From NCBI GenBank assembly GCA_025738555.1, contig JAOVFP010000018.1:3240010-3304009 (forward strand): 64,000 nucleotides of DNA, in the 5' to 3' direction. The stretch is from Cyathus striatus. Taxonomy: Eukaryota; Basidiomycota; Agaricomycetes; Agaricales; Nidulariaceae. Below, piece by piece: positions 1-12,942 of the stretch. Each line of letters opens with the position of its first letter. Position 1 is the first letter of the stretch. The notes beneath the pieces were generated by a model. The model saw only the letters and a list, made by a program, of their open reading frames with translations. It was not told the DNA's origin and ran no database searches. The translations under genes and the position numbers were made by a program.

Positions 1-838
1 ACAATGACACAGAAGATGAAGGATCTTATGGATAGGGATACTCGGATGGCTCAGAGACGTCATTTGTACGAACGGATTCTGTACTCTGTAATACGTGCGC
101 TAATGAAAAGTGATTTAGGGTCAAGGAGGCCAGTACAGGCTACTTTCATGATCTTAATATGACAAGGAAACACGGTGGAAAGACATGGATAGCACCTAAA
201 GTGTTAATCCGAGAGGACGTGAGTGGAGTGTACGAAACACCGATTCAGCCTCGCTGAACTGGAATCAGAAAGCGTTGTATCTGCCCAACATAGCCGGCAT
301 AAGCCTAAAAGACGACGAGAAGAAAAACACTACAGAGTTATGTTATGGACGTATTAGCGTCATCTCCATGCTCGGAACACGTATTTCCGAGGTATATTCC
401 TATGTCTCACACATGCTACACCAACCTAACCTCCTTCAGGTTCACGCAAAAGGTTTCGCTGAAAATACCAACCGGCGCTACGGCTCCAACCCACTATACC
501 AATACATCCAGATAAACGTCCAAGAGAACCTCCTCAAATCTCTTCTCGTCAGCATGTTCCTCCGTTCCCTCCGACGCACAATACCGGTCGAGCAGCATGC
601 AAACTATCTCGTCTCCAGTCAAAATCTGGAGTACCTCCGAGACCCGATGGGTATGACGAACAGCAGAGTTGGATATGTGTTTTTGATAGATGAGAATTTG
701 AGGATACGGTGGGCGGGATGTGCGGATGCGACGCCAGAGGAGGCACAAGCTCTTGAGAGCTGTACGGGGGTGTTGTTGAAGAGACTCGAGACAAAACCCA
801 AGGACAAGTTGCAGACAGGTGCAGAGAAGAAGGCATGA
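1..838 (+). CDS. ATP10: Mitochondrial ATP synthase assembly factor ATP10 (5' truncated by window edge)
   Basis: The gene probably encodes the inner-membrane/matrix factor that chaperones Atp6 into the F1Fo ATP synthase Fo sector. Exons are 1-80 (partial), 134-218 and 269-838 (stop TGA 836-838), with introns at 81-133 and 219-268. Spliced, the protein reads through TGYFHDLN, KHGGKTWIAPK, REDKALYLPNIAG and the C-terminal RIRWAGCADATPEEAQ block, which are the family signatures. The ATG at position 4 lies in frame but the mitochondrial presequence should be further upstream, outside the window, so the true start is not visible. About 187 residues come from the last exon. The first intron could also be placed at 95-138, but that breaks the conserved TGYF. 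The family call is confident; the 5' end is incomplete. Confidence 0.9.
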
Positions 839-1024
839 TTATAGGAGCTTTACTGTATTTATTTGATTAATTGAGATATGAAAAGTAAATGATTTATGTT
901 ATGGCAATTGAAACAATGTAAGAGGTAAAAGACAATGAATTGTACTAGTTACGTAATGTTGAAATGTTTGAGCGCGACTGAACTGTGTGATGTCTGTCTA
1001 CCTTCGCTGCTCACCGCACTGACC

Positions 1025-3452
1025 ATGGAAGTCGTGAGTAACTCCCTGCTGCATTTCTTATTATTTCTAACGACACCCTCAGGACGCACCTCAGCACACA
1101 AGATACTCACCCTTCCTCGCCTACTTCGACACCTCCCCGTCCTCATTCCCCTTCCGCCCTCCAACCACCTCCCAGATCGAACACCGCCGCGCCCTCCTCA
1201 GCGACCAACTCCTATTCGACATCCTCCTCTCCAGCGGCGGAATCAGAGTCCCAGACCTCATATATCCACCCCGCGACGAAGAGGGCCTCCAGAGGCTGCT
1301 AGACTCCATCGCACAGTCCCAATACGACAGCCTGAAAAAGGACTGCTTGGTTTATTTCCTGCTAAAGTGGCACCAAGACGGGAGAGAGGAACGGTTCAAA
1401 GCCAACAGGTGCATTCCGCCTCAATTCGCTGCGCTTGCAGATGCGTATTGGTATTTGGACTCTGGGGTGCAAGTTGCTGTATGTATTGTGTTCTTTTTCC
1501 TCCTCGCGTGTTTTTATTCCTATTTGTTGTGAATATAGAAAGCCATATCCCTCCTTTCCGATGCCCGACTAAACAGAGACTATGCGTCCAAAATTCTACA
1601 AGCCATCTCACTCTCCCCCGACTCTGCAGCCCTCATACGCCAATACGTCCGCACTGCCCAGCCGTCTCTCACCGAACCAGACGACTTGGACCTGTACACA
1701 CTCGCACTGGCTGAAAACAGCTTCCTCGATGCCTGGCAATTCCAGAGGACGTTCCCCGAGACCAAGGAAATACGTCCCAGGCTATGGAAGAAGCTGGTGG
1801 AGTGGTGTATTGTCCGTACGTTTTCATTTCTTCCCTCATTTTTATCTAGGCACTCAATGCGTATTACAGCGGAACCAAAACCAACCCCACTAAAATCTCT
1901 CCTCCACCTCCCGCTATCATCATACGAAGAATCCCAGCTGCACAGCTACGCAATAACCCCCTCTACTGACACCCCCCTCCGTTCCCTCTGTGTTCTGCAA
2001 GACCTCATATGTGTACGACTAATCCAAACAGGGCGTTATGCCGACGCCATAAAAATGAACCACAAGTTCCTTTCTTCGCCTTCAAAAAACGCAAAGGAGG
2101 CCAAAGAACGCATTAACATGATTTCCGGGGTTTATTCCGCTCTTCCGAGCGTTGAAAGGAGCTTGGTGGATGTGGAAATTGATGAAGTTGTGAAGAAGAG
2201 AGAGGAGAGGCCCAAGGGTAGGAAGTCAGTTGGTGGGGGTGTCCTTGGGCCTGTGACAGCGGAGGGTGATATGAGTATGAGTTGGGAGGAGGTGAGGGCT
2301 TCAGATATCCCCCCCGTTTCGAGCGGTACGCCATTGAGGGAGATAGGGATACCTGAACGGTCGGGTGCACCGAGGTTTGGAGGGCCCATTCCTCCACCCG
2401 CCACTACGAATGCAAGTGCGAAAGCACCGGTGCAGGTGCCTACGATTCCTGTCACAGCCACGCCTCAGACGTCCACGTCCAAATTCACCCCGCGGAAGAG
2501 TTTCCCACTTTCTTCCACCCCCGTACCGGGTTTCGGAAGCGCCCGCCCTCCAATGTCAGGCGCAGCGAAGCGTGTTTCATTAGGCGGAAGTGTGGGTGTG
2601 TCCTCTCCTGTCAGCGGACTCAGATTCGCATCGCCGCAGCAGACGACACCTAAACCGAGCGGGGGATTCACTAGTGCTCTCAAACATGCCAACGCATTTT
2701 ACCAACCCCCTACAAGGGAGAAGGAGAAAGAGAAAGGGAAAGAAAGAGTCGTCGAGGAACCTCGGAATATCCAAGATGCGCCTCCTGTTCTGGAGGGCGT
2801 CCGGGCTCGAGGGGAGGAAGACGCAACAATGCATGTTGATCACAAGGAAGCTCCGCGAGAAGACGACGGGAATGAAACGGAAGCTGAAGGACTGCAGTTT
2901 TCTGTTTTTGGGAGGAGCTCCGAGACGCTTGTAGGCTCTGGTTCTGTCGCAAAATTATCGCCGAAGAGGATAGCTGCTGCAACGGGCTTCTCCCCCGCAC
3001 AAAAATTTCAGCCTAATCAGAGTGTTCCTGGGGCCTTTATGTCTGAAGACGAAGAGGCGGAGCATGAAGACGAGCATGAGGAAGAGAAGCCGAAGCCCGC
3101 CCGACGCATGAGGACGAAAGCTACCACTACGACGCGTGCGAAGAAGAAGGAACCGCGGGGGAGGATTAGTATCCCTGGAGCATTTGCCGAGGCAGAGGAA
3201 GAGGAGGAGGGAGAAGATGGTGACCATGTTGCTCCCTTACCGTCTTCCAAGGGCAGAAGGGGGAGAGTGAGCGCGTCGAATTCCGTTGCTTCGGATTTGG
3301 ATGATGAGAGGGAGGGTATGCAGACTAGGAGACGGTCGTCGAGGTTGTCGCATGCGGGGAGCACGAATGCGGTCGAGGAGAGTGTTAGTACGGCTCCTGC
3401 GGGGAAGACGAGGAAGACTGCGAGGAATGGGGCGACTAAAAAGAGGAGGTAG
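1025..3452 (+). CDS. ELYS-like domain nucleoporin (Ely5/AHCTF1-type)
   Basis: Four exons: 1025-1033 (only Met-Glu-Val), 1083-1478, 1539-1815 and 1870-3452, giving 754 residues. Residues about 30-300 form the alpha-helical ELYS-like domain, with motifs LLFDILLSSGG, DSLKKDCLVYFLLKWHQDG, IPPQFAALADAYWYLDSG and LALAENSFLDAWQFQR. In metazoa and fission yeast this module sits on the nuclear pore outer (Nup107-160) ring. The C-terminal ~400 residues are low-complexity, rich in Pro/Ser/Thr then Glu, with RGR/KGRRGR basic patches resembling AT-hooks and a lysine/arginine tail typical of nuclear localisation. The third intron (1816-1869, 54 nt) is in frame and could be missed, because an earlier AG at 1849 would break the frame. 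A chromatin-linked pore protein is an inference from the family. Confidence 0.85.
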
Positions 3453-5056
3453 GATGGAGACATTTGGGAGCTTTATTTTTTGTTTTTTGTTTTGAGATGT
3501 GATTTAGATACTTGCATACTATGATACTGACTTATGAGATCGGTTCGCTAAATTCAAGTGTGATCATACATGGTATCAACTAATTACCTATACATGATAT
3601 GGTCTAATAACGATAGGCGCAGAGCTACACCATCATTGTGTACTACTGCAGTCTTCTGTTATAACTTAGGAGAGTGTTAGTATTACAATATGGCAGATAT
3701 TCTCGAGTCCAATCACGTATTTGAACTGGGATCCAGTATGATGCAATGTCGACTCGGAAAGACTCTGGAGTGGCGTATCGGGAGTCACTGAACTGAAAAG
3801 TTTACAGTTGGAAGTGCTTTACAGACGTGGGGACGTTCTCCGTTCTCGTTTCCTGACTTCAGCTGAGCTTCCTCGACGTTATCATTAGAAGAAACAATTA
3901 TAGAGCATTACCTGAGGGAATGCTCGGATGTCGTATTAATTTGAGCTTCTACCAGAACTTCCACCCGCCGTCATCTGGTTTTGGAGCAGGTGTTTGGGAA
4001 GGATAGCTGTTGCCAACGTATACCGCGCCTGGGAATGAGGAAAATTCCCTTTAGAGCGAGTCTAGCAATGTCATAAAATCTTCAGCGCATTGAAAACACC
4101 AATGCGAATTCGAATAGGCTCTTCAAGATGGGAAGAGTAGCTGATGTTGACCTGTTGATTAAATCTGGCAGGCATCTTGTAGATCTCGATTCAGAAATCT
4201 TTCTTAGCGTGTGCAATTGCACGTTCGGCATAAAGGAGAGACTGCAAGGCGGTAGGGTTTTGTATCATCTGTTTTTTCACTTATTGTAAATATTGCCTGT
4301 ATTATTGCCATACCAATTGTCATGAGAGCAGGCGTAGATGAAGTTACTCCATTTTCAGGAGGGAAGCAGCTATCGTAGTCTGTTAAAATCAATATATCTG
4401 CACACTGGTAAGATTCAAAAAGTGCTTACCGCCAGTCGCAGCATCTTCTTAGGTATTATCATGTTGGGCAGCCGCAGAACTGTGACATACCGACCTGGAG
4501 ACCTTGCTTGCATATTTATTAATGTCACTGTATAGTATTTAGCCATCGTCCAATATATGTGGATGTGGAAGACACTGTCAGTATTCTTGAAGAACGATAC
4601 CTAGGCTGGCGCTGTGTCGTGGAGACGCATGTTTCAAAGAGCAATAGTCTTGAGTTGTCCCGGCGCCGATTCTCCGCGTCCAGTATTTCACCAGTAAGCA
4701 CTGCCGCTTCTTTACATAAATGATCGTTAAATAATTATACTTGGTCAAAATGTGAAACCGTCCAAATTGCTGCAAGCTGGAACAGTCAAGGAACCGTTCG
4801 ACAGCCGATTGACAGTGTCAAAGTCAGTGTTACAGGTTACAACCTGCTGCCTCTTTACAAGCTATAGAAAGTTAAAAGAATCAATGATAGTTAGTCGTCA
4901 GTTCAGGACTTCAGAACGAGCGATATGGCAATTTGAAAGTGAAATTTAGGGGTGGATCGATGTTTAGGTTTGGTTTTAGGAGATGTCATCATAAGTGGCA
5001 AGCTGGTAATAATATCATTAGGCGCTCAGCGCTTCAGCACGTTCCTTCCAATCTCC
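3453..5056. other. Intergenic, 1.6 kb, no supportable gene
   Basis: This is AT-rich sequence between the ELYS-like and DUF155 genes. Six-frame reading gives only short open frames broken by stops. A minus-strand stretch around 4200-4560 can be spliced into short protein-like pieces, but no domain is recognisable and stops interrupt it. It may be a decayed gene. Confidence 0.4.
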
Positions 5057-7109
5057 ATGTCATCCCAAAATCCAAAGCTATCCATCCCAGGTCGTCTTCC
5101 CACTCAACGTCAAGGAAGGCGCAAACTTCCCTCTCGTTTAACAGCACTTTCCAACGTCCCAACCACCGCCAGTGTTGGGGGAAAACCCATCCGTGGTCCC
5201 TTCCTCGCACGCCGTTCGTCCGTCTCCGGTCTCCCAGGTGCACCCAAAACTCAACGCACCTCCAAAACATCCCAGAAACTCGTCGTCCTCCCGTCTGATC
5301 CGCAAACACGCCCTCTTGTCTCATATATCGATGAGGACCTTACTCTGGGTGAGACTGTTGAAGGGGTGCGGGAGTACAAGAGCCAGGCGGAGCGTATGAC
5401 GAAGGAGCAGAGAAAACAGGCTGGGTTCAAGAGAATTACTGCGTATTGCGTTGCTGAGAGTTTTAATATGAAGCTATTAACGTCGTTCTTGAAGAGGGAG
5501 CACAATGTTCATCCTAGGGTGTTCGACGAGGCGTTGTATGTGGTTAGTAGTTTGTCTTCTGCTCTCAAGGATCTAACTAAAGTAGTATGTATTGGACAGA
5601 TGTATCACCTCCCACTCCTTCCAGGCTACGGACCAAATGCCAACATCCGCTCCTCCGCACCCGTACAACGCCCTAAAGGTAAATCTTTCCTCTCCCGCCT
5701 TTCGGAGGCAGAAGAAAACGGGTACCAAGGGACATACTTCCCCCAAGCCGAAGCAGACAAGACCCCTGGTCCCGACGGGTACATCTCCTCCACCTCACCC
5801 GTCGACACGCGCAAGCACCACCCTCAGGAAAGGGATATTGTCTTGCCGGAGTTGCGTGTCCCCCAATCTGTGGAGGAAGGTATCGAGCCTATGATTGCTT
5901 CTGAGCCGGAACCCGAACCTCCTACACCGCTGAGTGAACAGGGACCGAGGTCGCCTATACCGTACTCTGAACCTGAGTTCGAAGTTGCTGGGACTGAGAC
6001 AGAGACTGAGGCGCCTGTATGGCCTAAGCGCGATAAAGGGTCGCCTGGGGTAGAGCCAGCACAGAGTACTGTCGTTGACGAAGAAGTGGTCGAAGCGGTG
6101 TTCTTTGACTACGGTGTTGTTGTTTTCTTTGGCTTCACAGAGTCACAAGAGAGGGACGTTTTAGAAGATATTGAGAATGCCGGGATAATGAAGAGGAAGA
6201 TTGTCGAAGATGACTGGGAAATTGAGGAGTGTCATTTTGTGGTTAGTATTCTTCACTTTTGGTTTAAAGTATAAACTAAGACATTGTATAGCATGACCCT
6301 AACATCGCCTACCCGCGAATTTACAACGACTTCTTCAGTATGTTCCCATTGATTGTCTATAGTCTTCTTCTAAAACTTTATCCAGCCCTCAAATCCCGTT
6401 CTCATCTCCTCAAGCTCTCAATCTCACACCCCCTCGCGCAATCAACCCTACTGGCGCGGTATGAAACTCTCGCCCAACGCGTCCTCTCCTCCCCACGAAT
6501 CCTCTCCATCCCCCGCCAGCTCGCAACAACCGGCTCGCTCCAACTCCGTCGGCACGAAGCACTCAAGACAACAGGCCGTCTCTTTAAACTGCGCCGAGAC
6601 GTGAACCTCGTGTCAAATGTGCTTGATATTCCTGAGCTTTTCTGGGACGAAGCAAGTTTGAAGGAGCTGTATGATGCAGTTAGGGAGTATATGGAGATTG
6701 GAAGTCGGGTGGAGGCGTTGAATGAGAAGCTGGGTGTAGCGGGGGAGTTTGTAGGTTTCTTTTTATTTGAGTTTTGGATTGGTACTGATGATGGACTCTA
6801 GTTGGATGCAATCCATGATCACTTAAATAACTCAGCCATGGAGAGGATAACATGGATTATCATCTGGTTGATCGTCGTTGCTTGTCTCGTTGAGATGGTG
6901 CGTTATCATTTTGCTCTGATTCTGTATCCCAGGGTTAATCTCGAGTTCGTTCACAGGGCGAAGTGATAGCACGCCTTGTTGTGCACGCCACTCTCAGTGG
7001 GCAAACGAGAACAATAATTAACAATACTGCTGCTACGGTCGTGCCTGTTTCAAGGGAAGACGCGCTGAGGACACTCGAAAGGATGATGGTTGTTCAGCAA
7101 TCATCTTAG
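5057..7109 (+). CDS. DUF155 family membrane protein (RMD1/Sif2-like)
   Basis: Exons: 5057-5542, 5600-6241, 6292-6337, 6386-6750, 6802-6897 and 6957-7109, giving 595 residues. The start at 5057 was chosen because upstream in-frame codons (from 4952) do not look conserved. After a Ser/Pro-rich N-terminus come a conserved YHLPLLPGYG block and the DUF155 core from about residue 325 (AVFFDYGVVVFFGF; DPNIAYPRIYNDFF; LKISISHPLAQ-like LKLSISHPLAQ; DVNLVSNVLDIPELFWDE). The last part has a single hydrophobic span (WIIIWLIVVACLVEM, about 530-545) and a short tail. Family members (yeast Rmd1/Rmd8, S. pombe Sad1-interacting factors) are membrane proteins with roles in sporulation and nuclear division; exact function is not known. 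Intron 5543-5599 is 57 nt and in frame, so it is easy to misread as coding; the CTAAC branch site and restored homology support splicing. Confidence 0.88.
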
Positions 7110-8251
7110 GAGCTTCAGTACATACAGGCTAGTGCCACTTGTCAAGTCGTCGTAGAGCGAATAATGCGGGATACCCCAATAAGTAAGGCCTTTCACTTTA
7201 ATTTTGTCGTTTGTTGTATAATGTCGCGCATTGTACTTAATGCAAAATTTCAATTTTATTCCTTGCCTTTTCAGCGACTCACGCTCAAATTCTACCGGAG
7301 TCAACTTCAATAAGCCATATATAAATAGTATGTATGAGTTTCTCTGAACTCTAGAGAGCAAAGGGCCACCCCTCTTCACCTTAGCGCTAGGACCACCTAA
7401 TGAAAGCATGCCTGTAAAATATCTGTAAGTTCAGATGAAACAAGAAGTCCCGTGTCCAGGGTACAAAGGAACCGTTATAACTAGTTGGTTAGTTGAATGA
7501 AATTGAAATACGTAGTTGAGGAACGTTCCGCAACTGAGTTGTAGGTCCATCTCGTGCAATAGTTTTATTACCCATGTCATTGGCATAAGCGCGTCTACAA
7601 CATCACCATCGCGTGTTAGTGGTGTGGCCAAGAATGCAGACCTTGTGGTGAGAGGTACGATCATGATATGCAGAGTAGAATAAGAATGCAGACGGTAGAT
7701 AGTAGCTGTAGAGAGAAACGCCGTGTATATGTGCTTCAAAGCACGTTGAATGATACAGATAACAGCCTCCAGAACAAATGGCAAAAGATGACAGAGATAG
7801 GTTGCAACTAGAGAAACACAGTTCGTTGGCAAGACACCAGATTCAGATGCATCACCCAAGCAATCTTCAAGAGACATGGTTATGAAAGTACTGTATGAAA
7901 GTACTGGAGTTCAAACGACACAACAACGTGCCGGAGTCTCGGCATTTGAATAAATAATTTATGTAATTGAGGGGATTATTTTTGTACGTAGTCCTGGGGC
8001 ATTGATTGATTTCTGTCGCTTGTCTGTCGCCATTCGTCTCGACTCTCAACACTTTCTTTCTCTTCGACTGCTCCTCCCCAGCCAGTCCCCCTTCCCCCTT
8101 CCCCCTTCCTCCTATATAGTTTCTATAACATTGCTTGTTCAACGTAAATAATCCTAATACACCCGTCCGCTGTGAGTAGTAACTAACTTCTACCTTTGCA
8201 TCCGCCCTTACCTCCCAATTCACTAGCCTTACAGCTCATTTCGAGACCACC
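7110..8251. other. Intergenic, 1.1 kb, one weak minus-strand ORF
   Basis: The only long frame is a 148-codon minus-strand ORF at 7431-7877. It is rich in hydrophobic residues but has no recognisable motif, no paralogous context and no splice partners. The last 200 bases are pyrimidine-rich (CCCCTTCCCCCTTCC near 8090-8105), as expected for the promoter of the downstream transporter. Confidence 0.4.
7431..7877 (-). CDS. Doubtful hypothetical ORF, 148 aa
   Basis: This is an unspliced frame from ATG to TGA. It contains two weakly hydrophobic stretches (around residues 20-40 and 45-75) but no signal peptide, domain or family motif I can name. It overlaps nothing and could be chance. It is listed only because it is the longest frame between two well-supported genes. 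Confidence 0.15.
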   Translation of the reverse strand: MSLEDCLGDASESGVLPTNCVSLVATYLCHLLPFVLEAVICIIQRALKHIYTAFLSTATIYRLHSYSTLHIMIVPLTTRSAFLATPLTRDGDVVDALMPMTWVIKLLHEMDLQLSCGTFLNYVFQFHSTNQLVITVPLYPGHGTSCFI

Positions 8252-9916
8252 ATGTCCCTCTCCGAGAAACTTGCAGAGACCCAGGAGAATCTCCTCACAA
8301 AAGGACTGCATGACGATCCCACCGCCGGGTCCTCGCGTTCCTCTTCACCTCCTCTCCCTTCGCCAGCAACGCAGTCCTCTAAAACTAAACCCAAGCTCTC
8401 TGCGACAACCATCATCCCCGTCTGGATCGCTCTTTCTTCCGCAGTAATTATATACAACAACTATCTCTACAACACCCTTCACTTCCAGTACCCCGTTTTC
8501 TTGGTGACTTGGCATCTGGGCTTCGCTGCTGTCGGAACGCGTATTCTTCAGCGCACCACGAAGCTTCTCGATGGAACGAAGGATGTGCATATGACAAAAG
8601 AGATGTTTTTCAGGAGTATTTTGCCTATCGGTGTATTATTCTCTGGCAGCTTGATTCTCAGCAACACAGCGTATTTGTATCTCAGCGTGTCCTATATCCA
8701 GATGCTTAAGGTGAACTTAAATCATCCCCATTTCTTGTCTGGATACTTATAAACTCGCCTTTGAATAGGCCTTCACACCTGTCGCAATCCTCCTTATTTC
8801 ATGGGTATTCCGCCTTCAAGATCCTAACAAGAAACTTCTCATTATCGTCCTAATGATTTCCTCTGGTGTTGCTCTTGCTTCCCATGGAGAACTCAGATTC
8901 AACCTTGTCGGTTTCCTTACTCAGGCAGCGGCTGTTGGCGTACGTGCCCTCGTTCTTTTCCGCTTCTTCTCCCTTATCTAACATTACCTTCTGTTTCAAA
9001 GTTCGAAGCCTCTCGCCTTGTAATGATCCAAGTCCTCCTTCACAACATGAAGATGGACCCTCTTGTCTCACTGCACTATTACGCCCCCGTCTGTGCGGGT
9101 ATCAACCTTCTTTTCATACCTTTCACCGAGGGAATGGCGCCGATATACGAGCTTCCCCGTCTTGGTGCTGCAATTCTACTTTCGAATGCGGCCGTTGCAT
9201 TCTTTTTGAACGTTGCCGCTGTGTTTTTGGTTGGTGTTGGCAGTGGATTGGTGTTGACGCTTGCTGGCGTCTTCAAGGTACGTTTGAGATTTCGTATGTT
9301 TTCTCTTCTTTTGCGTGCGCATTCTGGGGTGACAACGAAGGAACTCCGCATTAAGCAGATTTAGATACTGGTGTTATCGGATTCTGTCTTCGCTGTTGAC
9401 AGTTTTCATTTTCGTGATATCTTTTCCCATGTCACCACATGTCATTTACGGGCGACTTCAAAATTATCGCTTTGTCCCTTATGGGTGCGGGTAACTGAAG
9501 GCATGGCCCACCATTGGAGGAACCATGGTGCCTCGACCTGTTCATGCTCCCTACCTTTTCTTCCTCTTCCTTCCCACTACATTCACAATTGATTAACAAT
9601 TCCTACAGGACATCCTCTTGATCACCGGATCCGTGCTTCTTTTTGGTTCAACGGTTACTCCGCTGCAAGTCTTCGGTAAGTATCTATTTTCGTTTGCTGT
9701 GTATATGGTTTGAGGCCCAACTTGCGTAATGGTGGTGGCCTGGATGATTCCTCCATGTTCTGATTGTCCCTAAGCTGACAATGTCGGCGTTCATTTACTC
9801 AATAATTGATCTGGTATCTTTTGTGTGTACGTGTATACTGACCTAATTTGTTCTCGCTAGGTTACTCCATTGCTCTTGGTGGTCTCATCCTTTTCAAGAC
9901 CTCTGGTGGAAAATAA
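8252..9916 (+). CDS. Triose-phosphate-translocator (TPT/DUF250) family transporter
   Basis: Five exons (8252-8710, 8769-8939, 9002-9277, 9609-9675, 9861-9916) encode 342 residues with about ten transmembrane helices after a ~50-residue Ser/Pro-rich cytosolic N-terminus. Diagnostic pieces are ATTIIPVWIALSSAVIIYNN, PVFLVTWHLGFAAVGTRIL, SVSYIQMLKAFTPV, FEASRLVMIQVLL and the C-terminal SIALGGLILFK. The family exchanges sugar phosphates or nucleotide sugars, in fungi normally in the Golgi or ER membrane; the substrate cannot be read from sequence. The two last introns are unusually long for this window (331 and 185 nt). The short final tail (TSGGK) is complete. Family assignment is firm and subfamily is open. 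Confidence 0.9.
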
Positions 9917-10445
9917 ACTCCCTCTCGCTCTTGACAGATGTGCTCTTGTGATGACGATAGATGATTGATGATGCTATATTTCGACTGTAGGGGTGGGGGG
10001 ATGGTGTTATGCTCCTTTTTATTCTTTCTTTTCCCAGCGTCTCCCACCTGGCTTAGCTTCTAACGTTTGCCAATGTCTCTATTAAGGTTCATTGAGGGTG
10101 AACACAAATCCTAGCACTCCTTTATTTTTGGTATTGGATTTACCTTGTACACTCTACCTCGTCCTACTCATCATACGTAGACATTCTGGTGGACATTGAC
10201 TTCTATGTAATAAAATATATATTCGTAATCTTGTTTGCCCCTTTCATGTTTCATAGTAGTTTTGAATTGCCAGTAAGGTTAATACTACAGTAATGAAGAA
10301 ACTTAGAAGACGACACGCCGGAGGTACCGGACCGAGCATGTATGCTGTCATGTGATCTCAAAAAGTTCCATTTTGATCATCATCTTGAAGAAAGTGTAGG
10401 TCAAGTGTAGGTCCGTTCGTTAGCTGCTAACCACTCTCCGCGAAC
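9917..10445. other. Intergenic: 3' UTR of the transporter and promoter of Utp7
   Basis: No gene is seen. An AATAAA hexamer at 10209-10214 is a plausible polyadenylation signal for the upstream transporter. The last ~60 bases precede the Utp7 start codon. Confidence 0.4.
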
Positions 10446-12638
10446 ATGGATGCACTCTTCGCCAAAGCAGACGCAATACAACCCGTCGGAAAGCGTCGAA
10501 AAACATTTCACCATTCCTCCTCCTCTTCGAAACCCAAAAAGCACGATCCCAACACTGACTTCACCTATCAATCTGTTCTTGCACACACATCCATCCCAAA
10601 GTCGTTACAGAATTTCCCTACGCAGGAAGATGTGCCTAGTCATAAACATATTGCGAATAAAAGGTTGAGGAGCAAGTTGAATCAGCAGGCGGCACAGGCG
10701 GCGCGGGCGAAGGCACTTGTCGAGGAGACGGATTTGATGATGGATGATGCGGGTCGGATGGAGGTTGAGGGGGAGATGGAGAGGACTTGGAGAATTGGGC
10801 AGGACGAAATTGTTAAAATTGCCGGGCAGGAAGCTTCCAAAGGGAGGAGAGAGTGGAAGTTGGATGGGGGACCTTACAGGTCGAGGTATACGAGAAATGG
10901 AAGGTAGGGATATATTTTGAAAGCTCCATGACAGTCTGGTTTTTAACACTGTAATTGTTTTCTTCTTCAGACATCTTGCAATTATTGGGCGAAATGGCCA
11001 TGCGGCTACTTTCGACTGGCAAACTGGAAAGTTACATACGGAACTGCAATTGCAGGAGACATGTAGAGATATAACGTACGACTTGATATTCGTTACGTCT
11101 ACGAGCCACACAGAGCTAACCTTCAGATAGATTCTTACAAGATCATAGTTTCTTCGCTGTAGCTCAGAAGAAATATGTCTTCATCTACGATCGCGACGGT
11201 GTAGAAATACACTGCCTGAAGGCACATATTGAACCTACACGGCTAGAGTTCCTTCCTTACCACTGGCTCCTTGCTACTATTGTATGTTTTATCACTATTT
11301 TACTTGTCTCTGTTCCATAACCTTATTCGCTGTTAGGGAAATTCAGGATACCTAAAATACCAAGATACATCCACCGGGCAACTCGTTACCGAGCACCGTA
11401 CAAGGTTTGGTGCTTGCAATGCCATGACGCAGAATCTACACAATGCTGTTATACATCTTGGACATCAAAACGGTCAAGTTACACTTTGGACGCCTAACCT
11501 TCCGCATCCTGCAGTACAGCTATTGGCGCATTTGGGGCCTGTTACAAGTGTTAGTGTCGACCCGAGTAACGGAGGGCGGTATATGGCGACTGCTGGACGA
11601 GATGGGACAGTTAAAGTCTGGGATTGTCGCAATTGGAAGGGATCTGTGAGAGAATGGACTGTGAGGGGTGGGGGCGATCCAGAGGTTACATGGAGTCAGA
11701 GAGGAAGTTTGGCTGTGGCCGCCGGTGGACATGTTAACGTCAGTTACTTTCCGTCTACCATTCTTGGCTCTGCTTACGCTTTAATCTGTACTGCAGGTAT
11801 ATAACCCCCCATCGATCCACACTCCGTTCCATGTTCGTACACCACCGCCACTATACATTACTCATCCAATCCCTCATCGTCCACTCACCTCTGTCCGTTT
11901 TTGCCCCTTCCAAGATGTCCTTACAATAGGACACAATGCAGGGCTTTCAAGCATCTTCGTTCCTGGCTCTGGAGAGCCTAATTTTGACAGTACCGAAGCT
12001 GATCCATTCGAAAATCGCAAAGCAAGAAGCGAAAGGGAAGTCAAGGCTCTGTTGGACAAGGTTCATAACTGTTTATTCATTCGTTACCGAGTTGCTGCTA
12101 ACGACTATCTAGATTCAACCGGATCTCATTACTCTCGATGCAGAGTTCGTTGGCTCTCTGGCACCACCCTCAAATCTCACCACCGGACCCACCATTGACG
12201 GCAAACCTTCCACCGATATACCATTTGCTCGTTTACCTCGCTTTGAGCGACTCAAAGTCTCCGGCCAGATGGACGAAACTGAGCTAAGTGATGGTGAACC
12301 TGTCGGAGAAGATGGCTCGCCTGCGGATGCAGAGGCTAAGAAGGTTGCTCGGGAAGAAAAAGAGAAGAAGAAGATGAGAGGTAAGGGGAAGAGTCTGAAG
12401 AGGTATTTGAGGAAGCAGAGGAAAAATGTTATTGATCCCAAGGCGGTATGTTCTTTCTTTCAACTGTTAAAGATGATGTATATTTATACATCCTTAAACT
12501 TAGCTGGCGATTCGTGCCAAACTGGAGAAACAAAAATCGGATAGGAAGCGCGCAAGAGAAATGGCAATAGGAGGGGGAGGTGATGCAGAGGGAGAGAGAA
12601 AACGGTCGGCATTGGATAGGTTCAAACGCTCTGATTGA
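10446..12638 (+). CDS. UTP7: U3 snoRNP WD40 protein Utp7/WDR46 (BING4)
   Basis: Seven exons (10446-10903, 10971-11075, 11131-11281, 11337-11738, 11797-12060, 12113-12445, 12504-12638) encode 615 residues. The N-terminal ~150 residues are basic. The WD40 propeller spans about 150-370 ([48 protein letters not shown]). The BING4 C-terminal domain follows ([37 protein letters not shown]) and then the basic [20 protein letters not shown] tail. Utp7 is a nucleolar SSU-processome subunit needed for 18S rRNA maturation and in yeast also links to kinetochores. Length and domain order match the family. No irregularity was seen. Confidence 0.95.
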
Positions 12639-12942
12639 GGTTTTGCTGTACCTGTCAGTGTCTGCGCTACTCGCACCAGAGATTGTATCATGCATTGTCA
12701 ATATTAGTCGCTGCTGTATCGATCTTGGGTCCACATTACGATTTTTGTACAGCCTACGAATTCTCCAATGATTCCTATTATACTAAGTACAGTAGTACTT
12801 CCATGACATTCAATTGATGATCGTGGATGTTAACAGCATCTGAAAATCACGTGAACAATCAGCTTCAAACCCCAACCCTAGTAGTACTAGTTCATCAGGT
12901 CTCCTCAACGCCCACTGCATTTGCGACTCGCCTAACATCCAT

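Noticed and set aside
3017..3463. 148-codon antisense ORF opposite the ELYS-like gene
   Set aside because: It mirrors the acidic low-complexity C-terminus of the real gene (Ser/Pro-rich on the opposite strand) and has no independent support.
4204..4560. Minus-strand pieces that superficially resemble a lectin-like or secreted protein
   Set aside because: The pieces do not join in frame and no diagnostic residues of any lectin family could be confirmed.
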